A stretch of DNA of 13,853 bases from UMGS1002 sp050309735 (GCA_050309735.1 JBNRMS010000001.1:1-13853); one strand, 5' to 3'; positions 1-6,511 are shown, counted from the stretch's first letter. A program made the numbers and translations. The notes: generated by a model not told the origin, from the letters alone.

Positions 1-70
1 CATATATATAGGTAAGGGCTATTTCGACGCGCTTATGATTCGGAATATCAACGCCTGCTAAACGAGCCAT
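1..70 (-). CDS. rpsM: 30S ribosomal protein S13, 5' part only (runs off the left edge)
   Basis: Twenty-three codons are visible, beginning MARLAGVDIPNHKRVEIALT and continuing TYIY, which is the unmistakable start of bacterial S13. S13 lies in the head of the small subunit, contacts the large subunit through bridges and touches the P-site tRNA with its C-terminal tail, which is outside this window. An AAAGGTG Shine-Dalgarno lies 8 nt before the ATG at 70. It follows rpmJ as in other Firmicutes alpha operons, but is separated from it by an unusual 290-nt spacer. The gene is cut by the window edge, not broken. Confidence 0.95.
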   Translation of the reverse strand, partial: MARLAGVDIPNHKRVEIALTYIY

Positions 71-119
71 TCTGTTTTCACCTTTCTGTTTAGTTTAGGT
101 TTTAATACTTTTTATAATC

Positions 120-228
120 TTTTGAGATTTGCGCCGTTTCCGGAACGGAATTTGCGGCTATGCCGCAAAAGGTGCAAAGCTCGCGGCTGAAAGCACTAAA
201 CATACAACTTGGATAATTTTGGCTTTCA
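120..228. repeat. 109-bp direct repeat, copy 1
   Basis: Matches 249-357 at 108 of 109 positions; the only difference I find is G at 156 against T at 285. It contains a perfect hairpin of 8-bp arms (151-158 with 162-169) around a 3-nt loop, and a second small stem formed by CCGTT/AACGG just beside it. A third inverted pair, tgaaagc (188-194) with gctttca (222-228), closes one end. The identity of the two copies means a recent duplication or strong constraint. Whether it occurs elsewhere in the genome cannot be seen here. Confidence 0.9.
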
Positions 229-248
229 ACACATTAATTTAGGATAGT

Positions 249-357
249 TTTTGAGATTTGCGCCGTTTCCGGAACGGAATTTGCTGCTATGCCGCAAAAG
301 GTGCAAAGCTCGCGGCTGAAAGCACTAAACATACAACTTGGATAATTTTGGCTTTCA
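249..357. repeat. 109-bp direct repeat, copy 2, abutting the rpmJ stop
   Basis: Second copy of the element, ending 3 bases before the rpmJ stop codon. The T at 285 puts one mismatch in the 8-bp stem that is perfect in copy 1. On the other hand its terminal inverted repeat is longer: gctgaaagc pairs over 9 bp with gctttcagc (351-359), because the flanking bases next to rpmJ continue the pairing. It would be transcribed with the operon and fold in the RNA between rpmJ and rpsM. Confidence 0.9.
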
Positions 358-360
358 GCG

Positions 361-474
361 TTAACCCTGTCTCTGCTTGTGCCTAGGATTCTCGCAGATG
401 ACCGTTACGCGGCCCTTTCTTTTGATAATCTTGCACTTCTCGCAGATCTTCTTTACGGATGGTTTAACTTTCAT
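361..474 (-). CDS. rpmJ: 50S ribosomal protein L36
   Basis: A 37-residue protein starting MKVKPSVKKICEKCKIIKRK, the full length of bacterial L36. The zinc-binding set is present: Cys11, Cys14, Cys27 and His32. L36 is the smallest large-subunit protein and stabilises 23S rRNA near the L7/L12 stalk base and the peptidyl transferase region. It sits 42 nt after infA, the standard place. The best upstream purine run is AAAGG about 14 nt before the ATG, a weak and distant site compared with its neighbours. The stop TAA is followed at once by the 109-bp repeat. Confidence 0.97.
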   Translation of the reverse strand: MKVKPSVKKICEKCKIIKRKGRVTVICENPRHKQRQG

Positions 475-516
475 TGTATAAGACCATACCTTTCTAAAAT
501 CTGTTATCCTGCCGCC

Positions 517-735
517 TTATTTGGCGCGCCAGGTTATCCTGCCCTTTGTCAGGTCATATACCGTCATTTCAACGGTAACCCTGTCACCCGGCAGTATTCT
601 TATATAATTCATCCTTAGCTTCCCCGATATATGAGCCATGATAATATGGCCGTTGGGCAGCTTTACTTTGAAGTTAGCGTTCGGAAGCGCTTCCAACACT
701 ATGCCTTCAAATTCTAAAACATCATCTTTAGGCAG
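517..735 (-). CDS. infA: Translation initiation factor IF-1, with a CTG start codon
   Basis: IF1 occupies the A site of the 30S subunit during initiation and works with IF2 and IF3. The body is typical (VLEALPNANFKV, SGKLRMNYIRILPGD, YDLTKGRITW), an OB fold. No ATG, GTG or TTG lies in frame before the internal GTG at 699, which would remove 12 conserved N-terminal residues. Starting at the CTG at 733-735 gives PKDDVLEFEGIV, matching the normal IF1 N-terminus, and a product of exactly 72 residues, the family length. A GGGAGG site lies 7 nt upstream of that CTG, the ideal distance. The frame is open back to the map stop (TGA at 781-783), so no other start is hidden upstream except ATT or ATA codons at poor spacing. 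The identification is certain; the CTG start is a strong inference. Confidence 0.93.
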   Translation of the reverse strand: MPKDDVLEFEGIVLEALPNANFKVKLPNGHIIMAHISGKLRMNYIRILPGDRVTVEMTVYDLTKGRITWRAK

Positions 736-742
736 AAGAATC

Positions 743-748
743 CCTCCC
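743..748 (-). promoter_or_regulatory. Shine-Dalgarno that decides the infA CTG start
   Basis: The minus strand reads GGGAGG here, followed by GATTCTT and then CTG. The 7-nt spacing points to the CTG and excludes the ATT codon that lies only one base after the site. The internal GTG at 699 has no comparable purine run in front of it. Confidence 0.8.
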
Positions 749-780
749 TCGTATTCTTTTTCATATGCGACAATATTTAT

Positions 781-1542
781 TCACCAATTACACTCGCACA
801 GCGTAAATATCAACGGGCCGTCAGGCGTTATCGCCACCGTGTTCTCATAGTGAGCCGACAGACTGCCGTCTGCCGTTTTAACCGTCCAACCGTCGGGCAA
901 GTTTATCACCTCAGACCCTCCGGCGTTTACCATAGGCTCAATTGCAAGCGTCATTCCGTTTGCCAACCTTACCCCGCGACCCTTTATACCGAAGTTTGGA
1001 ACGTCGGGCTGTTCGTGCAGTTCCCGACCCACTCCGTGACCGATATAGGCTCTGACCACCGAATACTTGTTTGCACTCGCATAGCCTTCAATAGCCGAGC
1101 CGATGTCGCCCATCCGCATTCCCTCAGAAGCCTTTTTGACCCCTTCAAAGAAACACTGTCGTGTGACCTCAATCAATCTCAGAGCTTCCTCTCCGACTTT
1201 CCCCACCGGTATCGTCCTTGCGGCGTCGCCGTGATAACCGCGGTAATTCGCGCCCACGTCAATTTTAACAATGTCTCCCTCGCGAAGTATCCGTTTCTTT
1301 GAGGGAATTCCGTGAATGACCTCATCGTTTATACTGATACAGGCCGACGACGGAAAACCGCCGTAGTTAAGGAAGGAGGGTATTGCACCCGATTTTTCTA
1401 TAAAGTTTCGTATAATCCTGTCGATCTCAAAGGTGCTAACCCCCTCGCGGACATGCTTCCTTGCGAGCAAAAGAGCCTCTCCGGTGATTCTTCCTGCCAC
1501 CCTCATCAACGACAACTGCTCGGAATTCTTAAGACGAATCAT
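781..1542 (-). CDS. map: Methionine aminopeptidase, type I
   Basis: A 253-residue cytosolic metalloenzyme that removes the initiator methionine from nascent proteins. The five metal ligands are visible at the family positions: Asp95 (KIDVGA), Asp106 (HGDAART), His169 (IGHGVG), Glu202 (AIEPM) and Glu233 (YENTV). The substrate-site residues His77 (IHGIP) and His176 (LHEQP) are also there. There is no N-terminal zinc-finger extension. I chose the ATG at 1542 because it gives the canonical MIRLKNSEQL start, lying one base after the adk stop; an upstream in-frame ATG would sit deep inside adk. Translation is probably coupled to adk, as only a weak GGGA precedes it. Firmicutes often carry a KOW-domain RNA-binding gene after map; here infA follows after 45 nt. 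Confidence 0.96.
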   Translation of the reverse strand: MIRLKNSEQLSLMRVAGRITGEALLLARKHVREGVSTFEIDRIIRNFIEKSGAIPSFLNYGGFPSSACISINDEVIHGIPSKKRILREGDIVKIDVGANYRGYHGDAARTIPVGKVGEEALRLIEVTRQCFFEGVKKASEGMRMGDIGSAIEGYASANKYSVVRAYIGHGVGRELHEQPDVPNFGIKGRGVRLANGMTLAIEPMVNAGGSEVINLPDGWTVKTADGSLSAHYENTVAITPDGPLIFTLCECNW

Positions 1543-1543
1543 T

Positions 1544-2188
1544 TCACTGTCCCATAAATTCCAGAAGCGCCTCGGATACAAGGCGGGTGGTGTCGGATAA
1601 CTCCTCCTGCCCCTCAACGACAATCAAGATCCCTCGTTTGCCGTAGTATTCCTTGAGCGGTTCGGTTTGTGCGTGATAGGTTTCAAGGCGTTTTTTGACT
1701 GTTTCCTCGGTGTCGTCAGACCTGACATAGAGCTCAGAAGAGCATTTGTCGCATACGCCGGACACCACAGGTCGATTATATTTGGTGTGATAGGTAGTGC
1801 CGCATCCCGAGCAGACCCTGCGTCCGCTCATACGCTCGACTATCTTCTCATCCTCAACCTCGATGGCGAGTGCCGCGTCAATACTCACGCCGAGGGCTTC
1901 AAGAGCCTCGGCTTGAGCGACCGATCGCGGAAAGCCGTCAAGTATAAAACCGCCGCTGCAGCATTCCGACGAGAGGTGCTGTTTGATAATGCTTATCACT
2001 ATCTCGTCGGGTACAAGGCCGCCCTTGTCCATATAGGATTTCGCGGCCATGCCTAATTCTGTTCCCCACTTTATGGCTTCTCTCAGCATTTCACCTGTTG
2101 AAATAGCCGGAATTTTAAATTTTTCTGAAATAATCTCGGCCTGGGTTCCTTTTCCCGCGCCGGGAGCTCCCATTAAAATCAAATTCAT
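1544..2188 (-). CDS. adk: Adenylate kinase
   Basis: A 214-residue enzyme converting ATP plus AMP to two ADP in the cytosol. The P-loop GAPGAGKGT is at residues 7-15, the AMP-binding region has STGEMLR (30-36), and DGFPR is at 84-88. The LID domain carries a four-cysteine zinc site, C126-x2-C129 and C146-x2-C149, as in Gram-positive long-form kinases. The ATG at 2188 gives the exact family N-terminus MNLILMGAPG and has GAGG 7 nt upstream; an upstream ATG at 2221 overlaps the end of secY and would add 11 unrelated residues. It is 25 nt from secY and 1 nt from map, the usual secY-adk-map order. Confidence 0.97.
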   Translation of the reverse strand: MNLILMGAPGAGKGTQAEIISEKFKIPAISTGEMLREAIKWGTELGMAAKSYMDKGGLVPDEIVISIIKQHLSSECCSGGFILDGFPRSVAQAEALEALGVSIDAALAIEVEDEKIVERMSGRRVCSGCGTTYHTKYNRPVVSGVCDKCSSELYVRSDDTEETVKKRLETYHAQTEPLKEYYGKRGILIVVEGQEELSDTTRLVSEALLEFMGQ

Positions 2189-2213
2189 ATCATTTCCTCT
2201 GGTTTGCGCATAA

Positions 2214-3536
2214 TCAATCAAGGAAGCCCTTGTAGTTGCGCATTGTTAGCTGAGCTTCAAGCTCGCGTACAGTTTCAAGTGCGACACCAATCACGATAAG
2301 GAGAGATGACCCGCCAAAGGCGAGCGCTCCCAGTGTCAGCGAGCCGTTATGAATCGCGTAGTCAATAATCGTGATAAGCATGGGAAGACCGGCGATTATG
2401 CAGATAAAGACTGCTCCGATCATTGTGACGCGGTTAAGCACCTTCTGTATAAACTGAACTGTCGGCTTACCGGGGCGTATTCCGGGAATCACACCGCCGT
2501 TATTCTTAATGTTGTTCGCAACCTCAACCGGGTTAAACGAAATCATAACATAGAAGAATGAGAAGGCAATGTTGAGAATCAGGAACACGACAAGGTAGGG
2601 CCAGGTGTAATAGTTGAAGTTTTCGGTTATCCACTTGAGCCAACCTGCATTGGGAAAGAAGGTGGCGATAGTTGCGGGAATGGCCACTATCGAGTTTGCG
2701 AATATGATAGACATAACGCCCGTCATATTCAACTTGAGCGGCAGGTGCGACGATTGACCGCCGTACATCTTGCGCCCAACAACTCTTTTAGCGTACTGAA
2801 TAGGTATTCTCCTCTCGCTGTTTGTGAACCAAACAATAAAGACCACAACCGCAAGCATGAGGGCAACAGACAATATCACCCACAAAATGCCTATCCATTT
2901 GAAATCTCCTGCATCGTTGAAAAGCATTCTCCAGAGCCCCGATATAAGAGCCGGGCCCCTTGAGATAATATTCGAGAAAAGTATAATTGATATACCGTTT
3001 CCGATGCCGAATTCGTTTATCTTCTCGCCAAGCCACATGATAAGCGCCGAACCGGCACAGAAGCAGGCGATAATGATTGCGTATTTAAACACCTTATAGG
3101 GGTCGGTTGAACCGAAGGTGAGCATATTGTAGGTGCTCAGATACATAGCGTAGCCGTACGCGGTGACAAGAGCAAGAGCCACTGTTACCCAACGGGTGGC
3201 GGCGGTAATCTTTTTCTTGCCATCTTCATCTTTCGAGAGTTTCTCAAGTGCCGGAATGGCAACAGTGAGAAGCTGCATTACGATAGACGCGGTGATGTAT
3301 GGCGAGACCGACAGGGCAAAAAGTGTTGCTTTTCCGAAAGCATCGCCCGAGAGGATGTTCATAAACTGGAAGATTGAGCCTGCTGCGACCCTGTTAAAGG
3401 ATTCGAGTACATCAGGGCTGACATAAGGAACCGGGATGTTCGCGCCAAGGCGGTAAAGAAGGATTATCAGAAGTGTGAAAAGTATCTTTTTCCGAAGCTC
3501 CGGAACATTCCAAGCGTTCTTTATTGTTTGAAACAT
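2214..3536 (-). CDS. secY: Preprotein translocase channel subunit SecY
   Basis: A 440-residue polytopic inner-membrane protein that forms the SecYEG protein-conducting channel. Hydrophobic segments consistent with ten membrane helices run through the sequence, beginning with ILFTLLIILLYRLGANIPVP and ending with LLIVIGVALE. Family signatures include NILSGDAFGKATLFALSVSP around the plug and helix 2, the SWIM-like conserved loop LSKDEDGKKK, and the cytoplasmic C-terminus LEAQLTMRNYKGFLD. The cytoplasmic loop with YAKRVVGRKMYGGQSSHLPL, which contacts the ribosome and SecA, is intact. It starts 3 nt after rplO with its ribosome-binding site inside the end of rplO, so it is translationally coupled. 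Length is close to that of Bacillus SecY. Confidence 0.97.
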   Translation of the reverse strand: MFQTIKNAWNVPELRKKILFTLLIILLYRLGANIPVPYVSPDVLESFNRVAAGSIFQFMNILSGDAFGKATLFALSVSPYITASIVMQLLTVAIPALEKLSKDEDGKKKITAATRWVTVALALVTAYGYAMYLSTYNMLTFGSTDPYKVFKYAIIIACFCAGSALIMWLGEKINEFGIGNGISIILFSNIISRGPALISGLWRMLFNDAGDFKWIGILWVILSVALMLAVVVFIVWFTNSERRIPIQYAKRVVGRKMYGGQSSHLPLKLNMTGVMSIIFANSIVAIPATIATFFPNAGWLKWITENFNYYTWPYLVVFLILNIAFSFFYVMISFNPVEVANNIKNNGGVIPGIRPGKPTVQFIQKVLNRVTMIGAVFICIIAGLPMLITIIDYAIHNGSLTLGALAFGGSSLLIVIGVALETVRELEAQLTMRNYKGFLD

Positions 3537-3539
3537 CCT

Positions 3540-3983
3540 TTATACCTCCTCGGTCTTTCCACCTGCTGCTTCTATCTTTTCTTTTGCGCTTGCCGAAAAG
3601 ATCGAGGCCTTTACGGTCAGTTTTTTATTAAGTTCACCGTTTCCAAGGACCTTAAGGCCGTCATAAGCCTTGCGTACAATTTTCTTTTCGAGAAGAATCT
3701 CAAGCGTTACTTCGGCGCCGTCCTCAAACATATTAAGGTCGGATACGTTTACTATCGCATAGCGTGTGGCGAATTTTAGGTTGTTAAAGCCTCGTTTAGG
3801 AAGTCTGCGATAGATTGGAAGCTGTCCGCCCTCAAATCCGGGGCGAACGCCGCCGCCCGAGCGCGAGTTCTGACCTTTATGTCCCCTGCCGGCGGTTTTA
3901 CCGTTGCCCGAGCCGGGGCCTCTTCCCTTGCGGTTTGCCGGCTTAACCGAGCCGGGTGCGGGTGATAATTCGTGAAGTTTCAT
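3540..3983 (-). CDS. rplO: 50S ribosomal protein L15
   Basis: A 147-residue large-subunit protein that joins late in assembly and links several 23S rRNA domains. The glycine/arginine-rich N-terminal arm typical of L15 is clear (GRGPGSGNGKTAGRGHKGQN, then SRSGGG and FEGGQLPIYRRLPKRGF). The globular C-terminal half follows. Its ATG shares one base with the rpmD stop (TAATG), and AGGAGG lies 7 nt upstream inside rpmD, so the two genes are coupled. The end of the gene holds the secY ribosome-binding site. Confidence 0.97.
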   Translation of the reverse strand: MKLHELSPAPGSVKPANRKGRGPGSGNGKTAGRGHKGQNSRSGGGVRPGFEGGQLPIYRRLPKRGFNNLKFATRYAIVNVSDLNMFEDGAEVTLEILLEKKIVRKAYDGLKVLGNGELNKKLTVKASIFSASAKEKIEAAGGKTEEV

Positions 3984-4168
3984 TATTCTTCCTCCTTCAC
4001 ATCTTCAACCAAGACCAGGTGCGAGATAACCCTTATCTTGCCGGCAAGCACAGCGTCATCTTTGGCGACTGTACTGTCTCCAATCTTACGCAGGCCAAGC
4101 GACTTTGCCGTGGCTATCATGTTGCGCTTCTGGCGGATAAGGCTTTTTATAAGCGTTATTTTTTTCAT
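3983..4168 (-). CDS. rpmD: 50S ribosomal protein L30
   Basis: A 61-residue protein beginning MKKITLIKSLIRQKRNMIAT, with the conserved SLGLRKIGDSTVAKDD segment of bacterial L30. The ATG at 4168 is chosen because GGAGG lies 8 nt upstream and the length then matches the family; an in-frame ATG at 4237 lies inside rpsE. It is 13 nt from rpsE and overlaps rplO by one base. The very acidic C-terminus (VEDVKEEE) is a mild lineage-specific addition. Confidence 0.95.
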   Translation of the reverse strand: MKKITLIKSLIRQKRNMIATAKSLGLRKIGDSTVAKDDAVLAGKIRVISHLVLVEDVKEEE

Positions 4169-4181
4169 CCTTCCGCCCTCC

Positions 4182-4709
4182 TCAACCGATAACCTTCTCA
4201 GGGGTGATATCGCGAATCTTCGCCACCTCCTCGACATTGCGAAGCTCTTTGAGCCCCTCCATCGTCGCCTTTACGACGTTTATCGGATTGCTTGAGCGCA
4301 GAGATTTTGCGCGGATATTTTTAATTCCAGCAAGTTCAAGCACCGCTCTGACCTTGCCACCGGCGATAATACCGGTACCCGGTGCCGCGGGCTTGAGCAG
4401 AACCTCGCCGGCTCCGAATCTGCCCACGATTTCGTGAGGGATTGTAGAGCCCTTGAGCGAAATACTTACCATGTTTTTCTTTGCGTCCTCAATTCCCTTG
4501 CGGATTGCCTCGGGAACCTCGGCGGCCTTTCCAAGGCCAACGCCCACATTGCCGTTACCGTCTCCTACGACCATAAGAGCCGCAAAGCGCGCGATGCGCC
4601 CGCCCTTAACCGTTTTAGAAACACGGTTGAGTGAGACCATCTGTTCCCTGAGCTCGTTCGCGTCTTTCTCGCGGGGCTCACGGCTGGACGGATAATTTCT
4701 GTTTGCCAT
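4182..4709 (-). CDS. rpsE: 30S ribosomal protein S5
   Basis: A 175-residue small-subunit protein at the mRNA entry channel, involved in decoding accuracy. The N-terminal double-stranded-RNA-binding fold is recognisable (VSLNRVSKTVKGGRIARFAA, then VGDGNGNVGVGLGKAAEVPE), and the C-terminal half has GTGIIAGGKVRAVLELAGI. A short Arg/Glu-rich stretch (SSREPREKDANELREQ) precedes the domain. AGGAGG lies 5 nt before the ATG. A 70-nt spacer with two hairpins separates it from rplR, longer than other gaps in this block. Confidence 0.97.
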   Translation of the reverse strand: MANRNYPSSREPREKDANELREQMVSLNRVSKTVKGGRIARFAALMVVGDGNGNVGVGLGKAAEVPEAIRKGIEDAKKNMVSISLKGSTIPHEIVGRFGAGEVLLKPAAPGTGIIAGGKVRAVLELAGIKNIRAKSLRSSNPINVVKATMEGLKELRNVEEVAKIRDITPEKVIG

Positions 4710-4779
4710 TTTTTCCTCCTACGATTTGTTCAAATATGAAAGTTTGAACAGTGTACAAACCGGAAGTAAGCCTTTCGGC
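4710..4779 (-). other. 70-nt rplR-rpsE spacer with two small hairpins
   Basis: On the coding strand the rplR stop codon is embedded in AGCC-GAAA-GGCT, a four-pair stem closed by a GNRA tetraloop. Further on, GTTCAAA and TTTGAAC form a 7-bp stem around an 8-nt loop, ending just before the rpsE ribosome-binding site. No terminator-type U-tract follows. It could modulate rpsE translation, but this is inference from base pairing alone. Confidence 0.55.
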
Positions 4780-5139
4780 TCAGAACTTCAGGCCGCTCTC
4801 GCGAGCTCCTTCAGCCAGTTCCGATACACGTCCGTGATAAATATAACCGCCGCGGTCGAATACGACTTCGGTGATACCCTTTTCTGCGGCTCTCTCGGCA
4901 ATTTTCTTGCCGACAAGCCGCGCCGCCGCCTTATTGCTTGTAGCGCCTTCAAAACCATTTTCATGGGTGGAAGCGCTGGCAAGCGTTACGCCCTTGACAT
5001 CATCAATGATCTGAGCGCTGATGTGTTTATTCGAGCGATAAACAGACAAGCGGGGACGAGATTCCGAACCCGAAATCTTAATCCGGATTCTTGCGTGTCT
5101 TTTAAGACGTGCTTTGTTGCTGTCTTTTTTCGATACCAT
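4780..5139 (-). CDS. rplR: 50S ribosomal protein L18
   Basis: A 119-residue 5S rRNA-binding protein of the central protuberance. Characteristic stretches are the basic N-terminus KKDSNKARLKRHARIRIKIS, RPRLSVYRSNKHISAQIIDD, and the C-terminal FDRGGYIYHGRVSELAEGAR. The ATG at 5139 lies 9 nt after an AGGAG site and 18 nt after rplF. Length matches the family (about 117-122). Confidence 0.97.
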   Translation of the reverse strand: MVSKKDSNKARLKRHARIRIKISGSESRPRLSVYRSNKHISAQIIDDVKGVTLASASTHENGFEGATSNKAAARLVGKKIAERAAEKGITEVVFDRGGYIYHGRVSELAEGARESGLKF

Positions 5140-5157
5140 GTCATTCCACTCCTTTCA

Positions 5158-5730
5158 TTACTTTCCGGTCTTGCCGACTTTGCGGCGTATGACTTCGTTC
5201 TTATACTTGATTCCCTTCCCATGATAGGGCTCGGGGGGTCTTTTTGCTCTGATTGTCGCGGCGATCTGGCCGACCTGTTGCTTGTTGCAGCCCTTGACAT
5301 AAATCGTCGGAATCGGAGACTTTTCGGCAAGCTCAAATTTAATGCCCTCGGGTGCCTTAATGCAGTGTTTTTCCTGCGGCCGACCGCCGGCTACGAGCGA
5401 ATATCCGAGATAAAGCTGAAGGGTTTGCCCCTGAAGGACTACCTTAAAGCCTACTCCGACTACCTCAAGTGTCTTAGTGAAGCCCTCGGTCACGCCGACT
5501 ACCATGTTATTGATAAGCGTGCGAGTAAGTCCGTGAAGGCTTCTGTCTTGCTTTTCATCGGTCGGGCGGGTGACGCTTAGCTCGCCGCCTTCAATCTTGA
5601 TTATCATTCTTGGGTGTATTGTTTCGGTAAGTGTTCCAAGCGGACCTTTGACCGTGACGACATTTTTGTCTGTTACATTCACGGTAACGCCTGCGGGAAT
5701 AACGACCGGCATTCTACCAATTCTTGACAT
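5158..5730 (-). CDS. rplF: 50S ribosomal protein L6
   Basis: A 190-residue protein of two similar folds that sits near the sarcin-ricin loop and the GTPase-associated centre. It begins MSRIGRMPVVIPAGVTVNV and ends with the conserved RPPEPYHGKGIKYKNEVIRR plus KVGKTGK. It is some 8-12 residues longer than most L6 proteins: the segment after LGYS (VAGGRPQEKHCIKA) is longer than the usual short loop before the conserved PEG. GGGAGG lies 8 nt before the ATG. It lies between rpsH (21 nt) and rplR (18 nt) in the standard spc order. Confidence 0.97.
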   Translation of the reverse strand: MSRIGRMPVVIPAGVTVNVTDKNVVTVKGPLGTLTETIHPRMIIKIEGGELSVTRPTDEKQDRSLHGLTRTLINNMVVGVTEGFTKTLEVVGVGFKVVLQGQTLQLYLGYSLVAGGRPQEKHCIKAPEGIKFELAEKSPIPTIYVKGCNKQQVGQIAATIRAKRPPEPYHGKGIKYKNEVIRRKVGKTGK

Positions 5731-5751
5731 TTATAATTCCTCCCGCTCTCA

Positions 5752-6150
5752 TTACCAGACAAACGCCAGTACTTCGCCGCCCACTTTAAGGGCGCGAGCC
5801 TGTTTGTCTGTCATAATCCCCCGCGATGTCGAAACAATCGCGATACCAAGGCCGTTCATAACCTTGGGCATATCCTCATATCCGGCATAGATACGAAGGC
5901 CTGGCTTGGATACTCTTTTAATTCCGCGGATTATCTTCTGTCTTCCGGCCATGTATTTAAGGGTTACGCGGATAGCTCCCTGCTTGCCGTCGTCGATTAA
6001 CTGATAGCTCTTGACATATCCCTCGGAAACCAGTATCTTGGCTATCGACTCTTTCATTTTGGATGCCGGGATGTCGACGGTGGGATGTTTGGCGTCATTG
6101 GCGTTTCTAATCCTCGTGAGCATGTCGGCAATTACATCTGACATTTGCAT
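5752..6150 (-). CDS. rpsH: 30S ribosomal protein S8
   Basis: A 132-residue primary 16S rRNA-binding protein (helix 21 region), and in E. coli the autogenous repressor of the spc operon. Family motifs include DVIADMLTRIRNAND, the ISKPGLR-like RVSKPGLRIY, and the C-terminal GIAIVSTSRGIMTDKQAR plus GGEVLAFVW. The start is the ATG at 6150, which has AGGAG 8 nt upstream; a second ATG two codons on (MSDV) is a less well-spaced alternative. The frame is open back to 6294, but that part lies in the structured spacer and resembles no S8. The preceding 160-nt spacer is unusual. Confidence 0.96.
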   Translation of the reverse strand: MQMSDVIADMLTRIRNANDAKHPTVDIPASKMKESIAKILVSEGYVKSYQLIDDGKQGAIRVTLKYMAGRQKIIRGIKRVSKPGLRIYAGYEDMPKVMNGLGIAIVSTSRGIMTDKQARALKVGGEVLAFVW

Positions 6151-6310
6151 TTCATATTCTCCTTTGTGCAAGTTAATATCTTGCTGCCGGCTTTGTTCCG
6201 GCGGCTTATCGGTGGTAAAATCGGCATTGCCGATTTCCTTCCGATAACTAAGGGGCAGGTGTTTTTCAAATTGGGTTTTGGGTTCCAAAGACAAAGTCTT
6301 TAAAACCTTT
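6151..6310 (-). other. 160-nt structured spacer between rpsN and rpsH
   Basis: Firmicutes usually have only about 20-40 nt here. On the RNA sense strand three helices can be drawn: AAAGAC/GTCTTT (6287-6301) extended by an outer GGTT/AACC; a nested stem with an inner 8-bp perfect helix around a 3-nt loop (6218-6236) inside an outer TTATCGG/CCGATAA helix (6206-6212 with 6241-6247); and GCCGG/CCGGC (6186-6202). The rpsH Shine-Dalgarno follows. No U-tract follows any stem, so it is not a clear terminator. It is either an inserted intergenic repeat or an internal control site for the distal spc genes. Confidence 0.7.
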
Positions 6311-6496
6311 TTACCAACTCGCCTTCCTCACGCCGGGAATCTGACCCTTGTAAGCCAGGGTTCTAAAGCAGATGCGGCACACGCCGTATTTGCGCAGATA
6401 TCCGTGAGGACGGCCGCAGATCTTACATCTGTTATACTCGCGGGTTGAAAACTTCTGTTTTCTTGACTGTTTGAGTATCATTGCTTTTTTTGCCAT
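6311..6496 (-). CDS. rpsZ: 30S ribosomal protein S14, short zinc-binding type
   Basis: A 61-residue S14 of the C+ (type Z) form. The zinc site is complete: Cys24-x2-Cys27 and Cys40-x2-Cys43, in the contexts NRCKICGRPHGYLRKYG and VCRICFR. The C-terminus GQIPGVRKASW is the classic ending of this protein. S14 binds 16S rRNA in the head of the small subunit. AGGAGG lies 8 nt before the ATG and the gene is 15 nt from rplE. The zinc form is the standard one at this locus in Firmicutes; a zinc-independent paralogue, if any, is outside the window. Confidence 0.97.
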   Translation of the reverse strand: MAKKAMILKQSRKQKFSTREYNRCKICGRPHGYLRKYGVCRICFRTLAYKGQIPGVRKASW

Positions 6497-6511
6497 TTAG
6501 CCTTCCTCCTT

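Larger units (their letters stand above)
71..360 (-). other. 290-nt rpmJ-rpsM spacer filled by a duplicated element
   Basis: This spacer is far longer than the usual few tens of bases between rpmJ and rpsM. Most of it is two near-identical 109-bp copies (120-228 and 249-357) separated by 20 bp. The rest, 71-119, is AT-rich and holds the rpsM ribosome-binding site. I see no open reading frame with a plausible start and no U-tract after the hairpins, so a classical terminator is unlikely. Its role is not known. Confidence 0.8.

Noticed and set aside
151..169. Hairpin after rpmJ as an intrinsic terminator
   Set aside because: No U-tract follows the stem on the transcribed strand, and the essential rpsM lies downstream.
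120..357. The 109-bp copies as CRISPR repeats
   Set aside because: They are too long, only two in number, and separated by a 20-bp stretch; no cas genes are present.
739..741. ATT as the infA start codon
   Set aside because: It lies one base after the Shine-Dalgarno sequence, too close for initiation, and would add two unconserved residues.
1543..1623. Longer methionine aminopeptidase with an extra 27 residues
   Set aside because: The added part is out-of-frame adk sequence; the ATG at 1542 gives the family N-terminus and normal positions of the metal ligands.
4726..5580. Long plus-strand open frame of 284 codons opposite rplF and rplR
   Set aside because: It lies antisense to two unmistakable ribosomal proteins, has no ribosome-binding site of the kind used here, and its product resembles nothing; it reflects codon bias on the opposite strand.
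6151..6294. N-terminal extension of S8 by 48 residues
   Set aside because: The frame happens to be open, but the extension resembles no S8, spans hairpins, and the strong ribosome-binding site directs the start to 6150.
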